Shown here one piece after another: positions 30,884 to 40,526 of a stretch of DNA of 64,000 bases. The DNA is from Hahellaceae bacterium. Lineage in GTDB: Bacteria; Pseudomonadota; Gammaproteobacteria; Pseudomonadales; Oleiphilaceae. The translations under genes and the position numbers were made by a program. The notes under the pieces are model-generated. The model saw only the letters and a list, made by a program, of their open reading frames with translations, searched no databases and was not told the origin of the DNA. The stretch is taken from positions 186,001-250,000 of the forward strand of contig JACKOB010000005.1 in the NCBI GenBank assembly GCA_024234575.1, in the 5' to 3' direction. The first letter of the stretch is position 1, and every line of letters begins with the position of its first letter.

Positions 30884-32260
30884 CTAACGACCCATCGGTG
30901 GGAAACCACCACCTGGCGGCATCATACCTTTCATGCCGCGCATCATACTCGCCATACCACCTTTTTTCGTGAACTTTTTCATCATTTTTTGCATTTGCTT
31001 ATGTTGCTTGAGCAAACGGTTCACATCCTGTATTTGCGTACCCGAGCCACTCGCAATCCGCCGTTTTCGGGAATTGTTTATCACATCTGGGTAGTGCCGC
31101 TCGTGGGGAGTCATTGAACCAATTATAGCCTCCAATTGACCTAGCATTTTATCATTTACATGCTGCTGAGCCATTTGTGACACTTGCCCCATACCAGGCA
31201 GCTTATCAAGAAGACCTGCCATCCCTCCCATGTTCTTCATCTGCTGCAGCTGATCACAGAAATCCTCAAGATCGAAGCCTTTACCTTTTTTGATCTTGGA
31301 GGTCAGCTTTTCTGCTTTGGTTTTATCGAGTTTTCGCTCCGCCTCTTCTATCAGAGTGAGCACATCCCCCATCCCCAAAATTCTGGAGGCGACCCGGTCG
31401 GGATGAAAAGGCTCAAGCGCATCTGTTTTTTCGCCCACACCCAAGAACTTAATTGGCTTCCCGGTGATTGCACGCACCGACAAAGCAGCACCACCGCGCG
31501 CATCACCATCAGTTTTGGTCAACACCACCCCGGTCAACGGTAGTGCATCATTAAACGCTTTGGCTGTATTGGCTGCATCCTGACCAGTCATTGCATCCAC
31601 TACAAACAGCGTTTCCACCGGCTTAACAGAGGCATGCAGGGACTTAATTTCGCCCATCATCGTTTCATCAATATGCAAGCGACCTGCAGTATCGACAATC
31701 AACACATCTATAAACTTTTTCTTCGCTGCGTCTATCGCCTTGCGGGCAATATCTTCCGGCTTCTCAGAGGCTTCACTTGGAAAGAAAACAACCCCCACTT
31801 CCGCAGCTAGCGTTTCCAGCTGCTTAATCGCAGCCGGACGATAAACATCAGCACTCACCACCATGACCGACTTCTTCTTGCGCTCTTTCAGAAATCGCGC
31901 CAGTTTCGCAACCGTCGTTGTTTTACCAGCTCCTTGCAGACCCGCCATTAGAATTACTGCCGGAGGCTGAGATTTTAGACTCAAGTCCTCGCACGCATCC
32001 CCCATTACGGATACAAGCTCGGCATTAACAATCTTGATGAACTCCTGACCTGGCGTCAGGCTGCGCTGCACCTCCTGCCCCACTGCCCGGAGTTTAACTT
32101 TCTCAACAAACTCTTTAACAACAGGTAGCGCAACATCGGCTTCCAATAGTGCCATGCGCACTTCGCGCAGCGTGTCTTTTACATTTTCTTCCGTTACCCT
32201 GGCCTGGCCGGTTATTTTTTTGAGACTATCGGATAATCGATCGGTTAAATTTTCGAACAT
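30884..32260 (-). CDS. ffh: signal recognition particle protein Ffh
   Basis: The protein has 458 residues in N, G and M domains. The G domain has GLQGAGKTTTVAKLA, DTAGR and TKTDGDARGG. The methionine-rich M domain at the C-terminus (QMQKMMKKFTKKGGMASMMR) binds 4.5S RNA and signal sequences. Ffh targets nascent membrane proteins to FtsY. It lies upstream of rpsP with 170 bases between; a weak hairpin with a 19-base loop follows its stop. Confidence 0.98.
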   Translation of the reverse strand: MFENLTDRLSDSLKKITGQARVTEENVKDTLREVRMALLEADVALPVVKEFVEKVKLRAVGQEVQRSLTPGQEFIKIVNAELVSVMGDACEDLSLKSQPPAVILMAGLQGAGKTTTVAKLARFLKERKKKSVMVVSADVYRPAAIKQLETLAAEVGVVFFPSEASEKPEDIARKAIDAAKKKFIDVLIVDTAGRLHIDETMMGEIKSLHASVKPVETLFVVDAMTGQDAANTAKAFNDALPLTGVVLTKTDGDARGGAALSVRAITGKPIKFLGVGEKTDALEPFHPDRVASRILGMGDVLTLIEEAERKLDKTKAEKLTSKIKKGKGFDLEDFCDQLQQMKNMGGMAGLLDKLPGMGQVSQMAQQHVNDKMLGQLEAIIGSMTPHERHYPDVINNSRKRRIASGSGTQIQDVNRLLKQHKQMQKMMKKFTKKGGMASMMRGMKGMMPPGGGFPPMGR

Positions 32261-32620
32261 AAGATTTCTCTTGCTCTACACTGAGCGCAATAAACTGAGA
32301 CAATAAAAGCACTCGACCCAACGAATCTTTACACAATAGATCCGACTCACCGAGCGCCCGGCACAATAAAATATGCCAGATTAAAATACAGACCGCACAT
32401 TATAAACAAAACTCAGAACACTACAAAAAGTAACGTAATTTCATTGACTACCTTCACAACAAAACCATCATGTTTAATAAATAACCATGGCAATTGATTT
32501 GACACAACTACAACCTGCAATATTAGAGTGTTATCATCGGCGGTCTTTCGCTAACATACCGTGACTTACATGACACCCAAACTCTTTCAACGGGTTTCCG
32601 GATAATAAAACATAGCCTTT
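32261..32620. promoter_or_regulatory. 360-base divergent intergenic region between ffh and ypjD
   Basis: AT-rich with no credible gene. On the plus strand a perfect TTGACA (32499-32504) is followed after 16 bases by TATTAG (32521-32526), a candidate ypjD promoter. On the minus strand TATAAT (plus positions 32399-32404) is a candidate -10 for ffh, without a clear -35. Confidence 0.45.
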
Positions 32621-33427
32621 ATGAGCATTCTATTCTTTGGCCTAACCGCCACACTGATGTACTTAGCCGGTATTACCTACCAGCTGATTATTTTCCAGCA
32701 GAAAGCTGGCAGCCGACCATTTATCAGAATCTTAATCGGCTTTGTTGCCGCGGCAAGCCATCTGATTGTTTCATTTCAAGCCATTCAGAGCACCTCAAGC
32801 CTCGATTTTTCATTCTTTAAGGCGTCCTCGCTCATCGCTAGCCTCATCACCTTTATTTTCTTGATATTCAGCCTAAAAAAACCTGTCGAAAATCTATCGC
32901 TGGCAGTTTACCCAATAGCCATTCTGACACTGCTTTCCATGGCGTTCTTCGACCTTCCTGCACATCAACTTAAAATTGAAAGCGCCGGCATCCTGACACA
33001 CATTTCATTCTCTGTTCTTGCCTATAGCATGTTTACACTGGCAGCTGCTCAGGCGGCTCTGCTTTATTGGCAGAATAAGGCCCTTAGAGCAAGACAGTTC
33101 AACCGATTTACCAAAAGCATGCCGCCACTACAAACCATGGAGAAGCTACTTTTTGAAATGCTAACTTCTGGCTGGGTCATGCTTACTCTGGCCATTGCGT
33201 TTGGTATCGTTTTCGTCGACAACATTTTTGCTCAGCACCTGGCCCACAAAACAGCATTTTCACTGCTGGCCTGGGCTGTATTTGGTACGTTGCTGTTAGG
33301 TAATAAGGTATACGGATGGCGCGGAAGCACCGCCAGCAAATGGACACTCTGGGGATGCCTGCTCCTTATGCTGGGCTACTTTGGTAGTAAATTTGCTCTG
33401 GAATTTATTATTGCCACGCAGGCATAA
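32621..33427 (+). CDS. YpjD/CcsA-like membrane protein (cytochrome c assembly family)
   Basis: The 268-residue protein has about eight membrane segments and ends in a block typical of the CcmC/CcsA/YpjD family (a HKTAFSLLAWAVFGTLLLGN stretch and a GWRG loop). YpjD-type proteins sit divergent from ffh and upstream of a CorC/YfjD-type gene in E. coli and Pseudomonas, as here. The family is named for cytochrome c assembly, but YpjD's own role is unproven. The downstream gene starts 54 bases later. Confidence 0.88.
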   Translation: MSILFFGLTATLMYLAGITYQLIIFQQKAGSRPFIRILIGFVAAASHLIVSFQAIQSTSSLDFSFFKASSLIASLITFIFLIFSLKKPVENLSLAVYPIAILTLLSMAFFDLPAHQLKIESAGILTHISFSVLAYSMFTLAAAQAALLYWQNKALRARQFNRFTKSMPPLQTMEKLLFEMLTSGWVMLTLAIAFGIVFVDNIFAQHLAHKTAFSLLAWAVFGTLLLGNKVYGWRGSTASKWTLWGCLLLMLGYFGSKFALEFIIATQA

Positions 33428-33481
33428 CCACTAATTTTCACGAAACAATCATTAAATTTACATAAAAGGATAGCTATCAAC

Positions 33482-34762
33482 TTGAACGACACATCGATAC
33501 CCATACTCTCTGGCATCCTTGTTTTTCTGATTCTGCTATCGGCTTTTTTCTCAAGCTCCGAAACAGGCATGATGTCCCTCAACCGCTATCGCCTTAAGCA
33601 CATGAAGAAAAACGGGCACAAGGGGGCAATAAGGGCAAGCAATCTACTTAAACGAACCGATCAGTTGATTGGCGTCATCCTTATCGGCAACAATTTTGTA
33701 AATATCTTTGCCTCATCTATTGCTACAATCATTGCAATCCGGTTGTGGGGAGATGCTGGCATCGCTATCGCAACGATGGCCCTAACCGTTGTTATACTGA
33801 TTTTTGCAGAAGTCACCCCTAAAACACTAGCAGCCCTTTACCCAGAGAAAGTGGCATATCCCGCGTCGTTTCTTCTAATCCCACTGCTTAAGTTGCTCTA
33901 CCCCTTTGTTTGGTGCGTAAACCTCATTACTAACGGGATACTTCGGCTGATAGGCGTTCGAAACAAAGGCAATACCCAAGACCATCTCAGCCGAGAAGAG
34001 CTGCGAACCCTGGTCAACGAAGCTGGCGCACTCATCCCCAAAAAACATCAGGACATGCTTGTTGGCATTTTGGATTTGGAAAAAGTGACAGTGGACGACA
34101 TTATGATCCCCCGCAATGAAATTGTGGGGATCGATATAAATGACGACATTGATACAATAATTTCCCAGATTCGCGCATCTCAGCACACCAGACTGCCGGT
34201 TTATAAGGGAGACATCAATGATGTCATTGGCATACTTCACCTTCGAAATCTGTCTAAATTTTTCACGTCAGAGGAAAAAAACAAGGCCGCACTGGTTAAG
34301 GAGTGCCGCGAGCCCTATTTCATTCCTGAAGGAACGCCATTAAACACACAACTTATAAACTTCCAAAAACACAAAAGACGTATAGGAATCGTTGTCGATG
34401 AGTATGGAGAAATTCAAGGCATTGCGACACTGGAAGACATACTGGAAGAAATAGTGGGCGAGTTCACAACCGACTACGCCTCAAATAACATGGACATCAT
34501 AAAACAGGATGATGGCACACACCTGATCAACGGCACCACCAATATTCGTACAATAAACAAGAGCTTGCACTGGTCCTTGCCACTAAACGGACCAAAGACA
34601 CTAAATGGGCTGATTACCGAATATCTTGAAACAATTCCCGAGCAAAATCTCTGTTTGGTATTACATGGTCACCGATTCGAAATAAAGCAAGTGAAAGACA
34701 ACATCATTAAAACGGTACAAGTGCTGCCAAACGACTCGACACCAGGGGAAAAGCAGCCTTAG
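33482..34762 (+). CDS. HlyC/CorC-type CNNM and CBS domain membrane protein
   Basis: The protein has 426 residues: an N-terminal CNNM membrane domain (AFFSSSETGMMSLNRYRL), then a CBS pair (VTVDDIMIPRNEIVGIDI and the second around PYFIPEGTPLN), then a C-terminal CorC_HlyC domain with VVDEYGEIQGIATLEDILEE. E. coli YfjD is the closest kind. Members are linked to magnesium or cobalt export and metal tolerance. The start is TTG at 33482 with AAAGGA 11 bases upstream; the first ATG would remove the first membrane segment. Confidence 0.92.
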   Translation: MNDTSIPILSGILVFLILLSAFFSSSETGMMSLNRYRLKHMKKNGHKGAIRASNLLKRTDQLIGVILIGNNFVNIFASSIATIIAIRLWGDAGIAIATMALTVVILIFAEVTPKTLAALYPEKVAYPASFLLIPLLKLLYPFVWCVNLITNGILRLIGVRNKGNTQDHLSREELRTLVNEAGALIPKKHQDMLVGILDLEKVTVDDIMIPRNEIVGIDINDDIDTIISQIRASQHTRLPVYKGDINDVIGILHLRNLSKFFTSEEKNKAALVKECREPYFIPEGTPLNTQLINFQKHKRRIGIVVDEYGEIQGIATLEDILEEIVGEFTTDYASNNMDIIKQDDGTHLINGTTNIRTINKSLHWSLPLNGPKTLNGLITEYLETIPEQNLCLVLHGHRFEIKQVKDNIIKTVQVLPNDSTPGEKQP

Positions 34763-34978
34763 CGTCGATATCACAACGCTTTGTTTCAATTTGCATCTCA
34801 ATGTATACTGAAGGTGGTATAGCGTTTTGCAGATAGCCAATTGCTGTCAGACTGAGCAGGCATTTTCGGGACGACGCCTTTTAAGATGACTCTATTAAAA
34901 TAACAACAGACATAGCTGAGGCCAAAAATGCCGTTCAATACGCGCTTTTAGCAGATGCTTTACAGATGGGTGCCCTTA

Positions 34979-37189
34979 ATGAGCGAGATAAATAGCACTG
35001 GTCAAGCCGCCACTGCTAGCTCCACAAAGACTCTTACGGAGACCAAGCGCCTCCTTGCATCTGTCACGTCTATTATTCAGCGATACCTCAGCAAATGCAT
35101 CAACCAGACCTTCGACTCGCTTGATGATTCGTTATTTGAACTAGCCAACTCGGCCAGAACAAACAATGAGCAGAGCTGCTTTTTCGATGCGATGCGTGAA
35201 ATACGGATTAAGCGGCGATCGATAGAAGAATATGCAAATTCCGCTATCCCGCTTTTTATTACCGAACCTCGCCGGGTCGATATTATCCTTCAAAAACAGA
35301 AGGAAATTTCAAGTGAACTCACACTCTTAGGCGAGCAGGAACTAGAAGAGCTAGTCTTGATGGAAAGCGCAGCAAGTAGGGTACGCGTTGATTATTCTGG
35401 CGACCTGCTACTTTCACAACAGAGGCTTTACAACCTTTACGAATCCTCTGGCATGGTCACTGAAAGGCAATCAACCACAACAGCCCTTGACCCACAAGTG
35501 ATATGCAGAATTATTTCTCAGTCATGCAGCTGCCTTGAAGTAGAGGCGAAAGAAAAGCTTCTGGTTTTGCGACATATAGGCTACCAATTACAAGAAAGCT
35601 ATGGATTATTGCTACATGCTGTTAACGAGCATTTGGCAGATAATGGCATTCTTCCCAGCCTTAAATTTAAGAGTGCAACAGATGCGACAGCTGCTACCAT
35701 GCACCAGAGCACATCTGCCGAAGCCACCACGGCAAATACAGAACAGTCAAACACGCAGCACTCGGCAGACACCTACGCCGAATTACAGTCTTTACTGGCA
35801 AAAATGAGAAAAACTGGCAACGAGCCTGAAAAGCAAGCTAACGATGAGACGTTCAACGAGCCAGCTTACGTTGTCTCCGAAAAAGAACTGCTACAAGTTC
35901 TTGCCGATGTTCAAAGACACCACATTCCAGAAAATCTGGCGGATGGAAGAGCAGAACTTATTGATCTGAAAGAGATATTTAGCACAGCATTAAACGGTGA
36001 TAATAGTTCGGCAAAGAAAAAAGTGGTTAATCAGGAAAACGACGACGCTATAAACCTCGTTTCGATGCTCTTTGAGTTTATCCTTGACGACTACAACCTT
36101 TCCGCACCAATCCAGGTGCTTATTAGCCGTCTGCAGATCCCGATATTGAAAGTGGTTATAAAAGACCCCTCTTTCTTCAGCAGGTCGACACATCCGGCAA
36201 GACGCTTGCTCAACGCTTTAGCTAAAGCAGGTATTGGCTGGAATGACGCGTCAGAGAAATCGAAAGATAAGCTATACGACCAGATACACAATATCGTCCG
36301 TAAAATTCTTGATGAATTTGATGGTGACATCTCGCTTTTTACAAGATTAAACGATGACTTCCAACGTTTCCTCGACAGAGAGGGGCGACGAGCCTCTATC
36401 ATAGAGGAGCGAACCAAAGAAGCGGAAATTGGACGAATCAAAACCCAGAAAGCACAGAATACCGTCAAATCAACATTAAAAGGGCTCACAGGAAACCAGG
36501 CGGTACCCGAAGTTGCCAGAGAAATATTAGAAAACGGCTGGTCTCGGGTAATGTTTCTTTCTTACCTGAAGAACGACAAAGAAAATCGTTGGCTCGAAGC
36601 CGTTAAAGTCGCCGAAGAACTCATTTGGTGCCTATCCCCTCCGGTTTCTTCGGCAGATAGAGAGCGATGGACCCGTGTCGCTCCTGGCTGTATCAAGGCG
36701 TTAAAGAAAGGTCTGCAGGAAGTGTCATACAATTCTGCTGGTCTTGACGACACTTTGTCGCAACTCAAAGCAGTGCTGGCACAAACATTTAAGCATCCGT
36801 TAGCCAGTCAAGCTGCCACAGCCAAGCCCGCCAACACGGTAACCCCAATCACTGAACCCGGCGAAACAGCCCATACAGAACAGCCATTGCACGCAGAAAA
36901 CTCGGCAGAGTTAATAGCCATCAGTAACATGCAAACGGGTGACTGGATTGAGTTTTCACTTGTCAACGGAAGCAGGTTCCGCTGTAAATTATCTGCAAAA
37001 ATTGACGATCCCGATTGTTACATATTCGTCAACAGGCTGGGATTAAAAGTGGTTGAAAAGTCGCGCATGGAACTGGCAAATGACCTTGCGATGGGGCGTT
37101 TGTCGGTCCTTGAACAAGGGCTACTGGTTGATAGGGCATTAGACGCTGTCATGGGTAATCTGCGCAAAATCACTGCCAAACAAGCTTGA
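34979..37189 (+). CDS. DUF1631 family protein
   Basis: From the ATG at 34979 the protein has 736 residues; an ATG at 34955 would add eight. It lacks a signal peptide and membrane segments. It has a helical N-terminus, a Ser/Thr/Gln-rich low-complexity linker (about residues 240-275), a long helical middle, and a small beta-rich C-terminal domain around TGDWIEFSLVNGSRFRCKLS, the pattern of DUF1631 (sometimes annotated thymidine phosphorylase without evidence). The C-terminal part resembles PilZ-like small barrels, but I cannot see the cyclic-di-GMP-binding RxxxR motif. It is followed after 22 bases by the TonB-like gene. Confidence 0.82.
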   Translation: MSEINSTGQAATASSTKTLTETKRLLASVTSIIQRYLSKCINQTFDSLDDSLFELANSARTNNEQSCFFDAMREIRIKRRSIEEYANSAIPLFITEPRRVDIILQKQKEISSELTLLGEQELEELVLMESAASRVRVDYSGDLLLSQQRLYNLYESSGMVTERQSTTTALDPQVICRIISQSCSCLEVEAKEKLLVLRHIGYQLQESYGLLLHAVNEHLADNGILPSLKFKSATDATAATMHQSTSAEATTANTEQSNTQHSADTYAELQSLLAKMRKTGNEPEKQANDETFNEPAYVVSEKELLQVLADVQRHHIPENLADGRAELIDLKEIFSTALNGDNSSAKKKVVNQENDDAINLVSMLFEFILDDYNLSAPIQVLISRLQIPILKVVIKDPSFFSRSTHPARRLLNALAKAGIGWNDASEKSKDKLYDQIHNIVRKILDEFDGDISLFTRLNDDFQRFLDREGRRASIIEERTKEAEIGRIKTQKAQNTVKSTLKGLTGNQAVPEVAREILENGWSRVMFLSYLKNDKENRWLEAVKVAEELIWCLSPPVSSADRERWTRVAPGCIKALKKGLQEVSYNSAGLDDTLSQLKAVLAQTFKHPLASQAATAKPANTVTPITEPGETAHTEQPLHAENSAELIAISNMQTGDWIEFSLVNGSRFRCKLSAKIDDPDCYIFVNRLGLKVVEKSRMELANDLAMGRLSVLEQGLLVDRALDAVMGNLRKITAKQA

Positions 37190-37211
37190 TTCTGGTTAGT
37201 AGCAGTATTCT

Positions 37212-38054
37212 ATGGATGATGTAAAAAGCTCTTCACAACTCAGAATAGCCCTTTCATTATCTGTCGCTTTGCTATTTCATACGCTCGTAGGAATTTTCCT
37301 GGCTAAATGGATTCCCCATGAACCTGTCGTTACCATCGATAATATTAGCGTCACTTTAAAACAGCCAGACTCAGTGGCAAGCACTAACAACAGCGGGGGA
37401 GCCTCTGCTCAACGCAGCGAAACACAAAGCTCCGGTGGCACTCGTGACGTTGTGACAACAACAGACAGCAGTCAATTAATAACAGCACCATCAGAACCCC
37501 GCACTATTCAACCCGAAATAGCAGTTCCAGCGACAGCGAATGAAAGCAGACCGACTACATCGTCATCCAACAGCACGCCAAACGCGCCAGAAATACCGAT
37601 CAAGAGGCCACAATTCACCACTATTGGTAATCGACCAGCACCATCTTCTTCACAGGGAGGCGATTTCAACCAGTTCAGCCAGTTATTTGCACAACGAGAT
37701 GACCTCACGCCTTTGCAAGCGCAGATTTCAACAACAACGGGCGATACAATGGACCCTTACTTGCTGCTGCTTGTGCAAAAGCTTTCACAATCGCAATTTC
37801 ATGATGGGCAGTTTAAATACAGCACACTAACGATATCTCGATCATTGGTGGTTGAAGTTAAATTACTACCAAGTGGCGCACTCGAAAACGCAAGAATCAT
37901 GAAGTCCAGTGGTGACGAAAAGCTGGATAAAGCCGCTCTTCGCGCAGCATTTCTTGCCAGTCCGTATCCCCCCCCTCCTATCGAAGATATGCATAAAGCT
38001 TACACATATCAAATAGCACTGAATTATTCGCCCCCCAACCAAGAGACAAAATAA
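37212..38054 (+). CDS. TonB-like C-terminal domain protein
   Basis: The 280-residue protein has one N-terminal membrane anchor (about residues 14-33), a long Ser/Thr/Asn-rich periplasmic linker and a C-terminal domain like TonB/TolA: VVEVKLLPSGALENARIMKS, GDEKLDKAALRAA and the FLASPYPPPP turn. TonB proteins pass energy from ExbBD to outer-membrane transporters. The linker lacks the Pro-Glu/Pro-Lys repeats of classical TonB, and no exbB, exbD or TonB-dependent receptor is nearby. A TolA-like or scaffold role is equally possible. Confidence 0.78.
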   Translation: MDDVKSSSQLRIALSLSVALLFHTLVGIFLAKWIPHEPVVTIDNISVTLKQPDSVASTNNSGGASAQRSETQSSGGTRDVVTTTDSSQLITAPSEPRTIQPEIAVPATANESRPTTSSSNSTPNAPEIPIKRPQFTTIGNRPAPSSSQGGDFNQFSQLFAQRDDLTPLQAQISTTTGDTMDPYLLLLVQKLSQSQFHDGQFKYSTLTISRSLVVEVKLLPSGALENARIMKSSGDEKLDKAALRAAFLASPYPPPPIEDMHKAYTYQIALNYSPPNQETK

Positions 38055-38177
38055 TTGGAAAATACTGACACGGGTGACGGGATTGAAGTTAAATCGGCTT
38101 GATGAGGGGAAATAAATGATGGAGACTAAATCACCGCCGCACAAAACAAGTGCGACGATGATGTATCTTATATTGTC

Positions 38178-38507
38178 TTAGCTGTTCTGCTCAGTGCCAA
38201 CCGCTTCTTTTATCAACGTCTGTAGCTCGCCACTGTCAAACATTTCGGTGATGATGTCACAACCACCCACAAGCTCACCCTTCACGTAAAGCTGAGGAAA
38301 AGTCGGCCAGTTTGAATAGACCTTGAGCTGCTCTCGTATTTCCGGATTATCAAGGATGTTAACGAAGGCAAAACGCTCACCGCACGCCATTAAAGCCTGA
38401 ACAGAGCGCGCAGAAAACCCGCACTGAGGTGCCTGTGGCGTGCCTTTCATGTAAAGAATTACGCCGTTGTTCTCAATCTGGCTCTTAATTGTTTCAATAA
38501 TATCCAT
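38178..38507 (-). CDS. grxD: monothiol glutaredoxin GrxD
   Basis: The 109-residue protein has the monothiol motif in PQCGFSARSVQAL, the glutathione-binding WPTFPQLYVKGELVGG and the C-terminal GCDIITEMFDSGEL. With glutathione it carries a [2Fe-2S] cluster and passes it to target proteins. It stands alone on the minus strand and converges on the TonB-like gene. Confidence 0.97.
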   Translation of the reverse strand: MDIIETIKSQIENNGVILYMKGTPQAPQCGFSARSVQALMACGERFAFVNILDNPEIREQLKVYSNWPTFPQLYVKGELVGGCDIITEMFDSGELQTLIKEAVGTEQNS

Positions 38508-38598
38508 TCATCACCTCATTTGTAGAGTTGTACCAACAATTAAACATTCATTTATAGAACTGATGCTATTCTACCTCGTTTTGCTATTCCTGAATACT

Positions 38599-40275
38599 TT
38601 ACTCAGGTATTAGCTCACCATATCCACCACCGCCCGGTGTCTTGATCGTCAGCACATCATTTCGACGAACTCTCGATGCAAATTTCGAAGGTAACAGCTT
38701 GCCGTTGAGAAGATTCTCTCCACGAGCGCCATTCCCCGCCCCAGCCAATCCCCAAGGCTCGCTAAATCGTCGCTCCGTCAGCAAAGTAACGGTTGTATCC
38801 TCAAGAAACTGATAAGTTCTAATGACACCATTCCCACCAGAAAATTTGCCACATCCACCTGATTTTTCACGCATAGCGTATTCCAGCACTCGCAAAGGAT
38901 AGTGAGATTCAAGGCTTTCAATGGGAGTATTGAGCGTGTTTGTCATATGTGTATGACGCGCATTTAAGCCTGGGCCTTTTGCATGTGCCCCGCCGCCACC
39001 ACAGATTGTCTCATAGTAGTCCCAACGACCTCGCACCGTCGATAGGCCGCCCATCGCCACATTATTCATTGTGCCCTGACTTGCCGCCGGTATCATTTTA
39101 GGCATTAACCTGCTCAGCGCCCCTAGCACAACATCAACAATGCGTGAACTGGTCTCCACATTGCCCGCGGCAACGGCTCCAGGGTAGACCGCATTTAAAA
39201 GAGAACCTTTTTCAGCACGGATATCAATACACGAAAACATACCAGCACAAGCTGGCAGCTGCGGTGGCAACAAGCATCTAATCACATAAAATACAGCCGC
39301 TGCCGTAACGCTCAGTGGGCAGTTTATATTGCCCTTCACCTGCAAAGAGGTGCCTGAAAAATCAAATAAAATTCGATCCGCATTTTTGGTGACAAGAACC
39401 TTTAAGAAAACTTCAGAATCTTCAATACCATCACCATCCATCTTATCCTCAAAGAAAGCCTGACCATGAGGGATGCTTTGAAGCATGGCCGCTGTCATCG
39501 CTGAGGCATAAGCATTCAACTTTTCGACACTTGCAGAAAACGCAGCCCTGCCCGTTAACCGGATATTCGCCAATAGTCGCTGAGCTCCCACGTTAACAGC
39601 TCCTAATTGGGCCATAAAATCCCCCAGGGCTATGAGTAAACCAGCCTCAGCCACCGTGTTGCTTGTGTCCGCAGCGCAGGCAGGTGTCTCAACGTTATCC
39701 ACCTTTTTGCTCGGAGACTCCCATTGCAATGCCTTTGCAGCCAACAAAAGATCTTCTTCGGAGACTTCGGGCTGGCTGATTTGTAACAGTAGCTTCAGCG
39801 TTTCACCGACTACTACGCCACCAGAAAACAGTTTCATGGGCGAAATCAACACCCCCTCTTCGTCCAGATGGCTTGAGACTGGCATAGATCCGGGGGAAGA
39901 TGCACCAATGTTCGCATGGTGTGCACGACAAGCGCAAAATGCTGTCACACAGCCATCGATTATCACAGGTGAGACGAGCGTTACATCAGGCAAATGAGTG
40001 CCACCCAGATACGGATCATTATAAATTACCACATCTGAATCGGACCATTTGAACGCCCCGACAACATCTTTCATGGCAAACGCCATACTCCCCAGATGCA
40101 CCGGGATATGCGCCGCTTGCGCAACCAATTCACCACGAGCATCAAAAATCGCACAGGAAAAATCCAACCGGTCTTTAATGTTTGGGGAAAAAGCTGCCCG
40201 CTGCAGCATCGCCCCCATTTCGTCACAAATAGACTCAATACGACTGCTAAAGATTGCGAGTTCGATCGCGCTCAT
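38599..40275 (-). CDS. hydantoinase B / oxoprolinase-like protein, without its A subunit
   Basis: From the ATG at 40275 (AAGGTG 9 bases upstream) the protein has 558 residues; an ATG nine codons earlier lacks a ribosome site. It covers the hydantoinase B family: the N-terminal RIESICDEMGAMLQRAAFSP, VYNDPYLGGTHLPDVTLVSP (as VIYNDPYLGGTHLPD), HHANIGASSPGS and the C-terminal TPGGGGYGE. In characterised systems HyuB acts with HyuA as an ATP-dependent N-methylhydantoinase, acetone carboxylase or 5-oxoprolinase. No hyuA-like gene is adjacent. Substrate unknown. Confidence 0.88.
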   Translation of the reverse strand: MSAIELAIFSSRIESICDEMGAMLQRAAFSPNIKDRLDFSCAIFDARGELVAQAAHIPVHLGSMAFAMKDVVGAFKWSDSDVVIYNDPYLGGTHLPDVTLVSPVIIDGCVTAFCACRAHHANIGASSPGSMPVSSHLDEEGVLISPMKLFSGGVVVGETLKLLLQISQPEVSEEDLLLAAKALQWESPSKKVDNVETPACAADTSNTVAEAGLLIALGDFMAQLGAVNVGAQRLLANIRLTGRAAFSASVEKLNAYASAMTAAMLQSIPHGQAFFEDKMDGDGIEDSEVFLKVLVTKNADRILFDFSGTSLQVKGNINCPLSVTAAAVFYVIRCLLPPQLPACAGMFSCIDIRAEKGSLLNAVYPGAVAAGNVETSSRIVDVVLGALSRLMPKMIPAASQGTMNNVAMGGLSTVRGRWDYYETICGGGGAHAKGPGLNARHTHMTNTLNTPIESLESHYPLRVLEYAMREKSGGCGKFSGGNGVIRTYQFLEDTTVTLLTERRFSEPWGLAGAGNGARGENLLNGKLLPSKFASRVRRNDVLTIKTPGGGGYGELIPE

Positions 40276-40311
40276 GAGATCAGGCACCTTATAAAACGTC
40301 ATTCACAAACA

Positions 40312-40396
40312 TTGCACACTATTCTAGCATTGCTATTATATTAAATTGTTTATAGTATTTGTGGTTTACGGGCAGCCTTGGCTGCCTTTTGTTTTT
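40312..40396 (+). promoter_or_regulatory. argD leader: promoter followed by terminator-like hairpin
   Basis: TTGCAC (40312-40317), a 16-base spacer and TATTAT (40334-40339) form a fair sigma-70 promoter. About 30 bases on is a GGCAGC/GCTGCC hairpin (40371-40376 with 40381-40386, loop CTTG) and the T-rich TTTTGTTTTTT. Nothing coding lies upstream on this strand, so the terminator falls within the argD leader. A second GGCAGCC at 40452-40458 could pair with GGCTGCC instead; see findings. Confidence 0.5.
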
Positions 40397-40526
40397 TGGT
40401 CACGAGACCCATTTCAGCCTGTTTAAGCTCCGACATCAGCGGCAACGCTGAGGCAGCCAATTAATTCGCAACGAAAAGCCGGCGCTGCTGAAATGCAATT
40501 ATTTTTAATGAGTGAAGGTCGCTTAT

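Noticed and set aside
36091..36489. 132-codon open frame antisense to the DUF1631 gene
   Set aside because: Composition reflects the reverse strand of the helical DUF1631 middle region; no independent signals.
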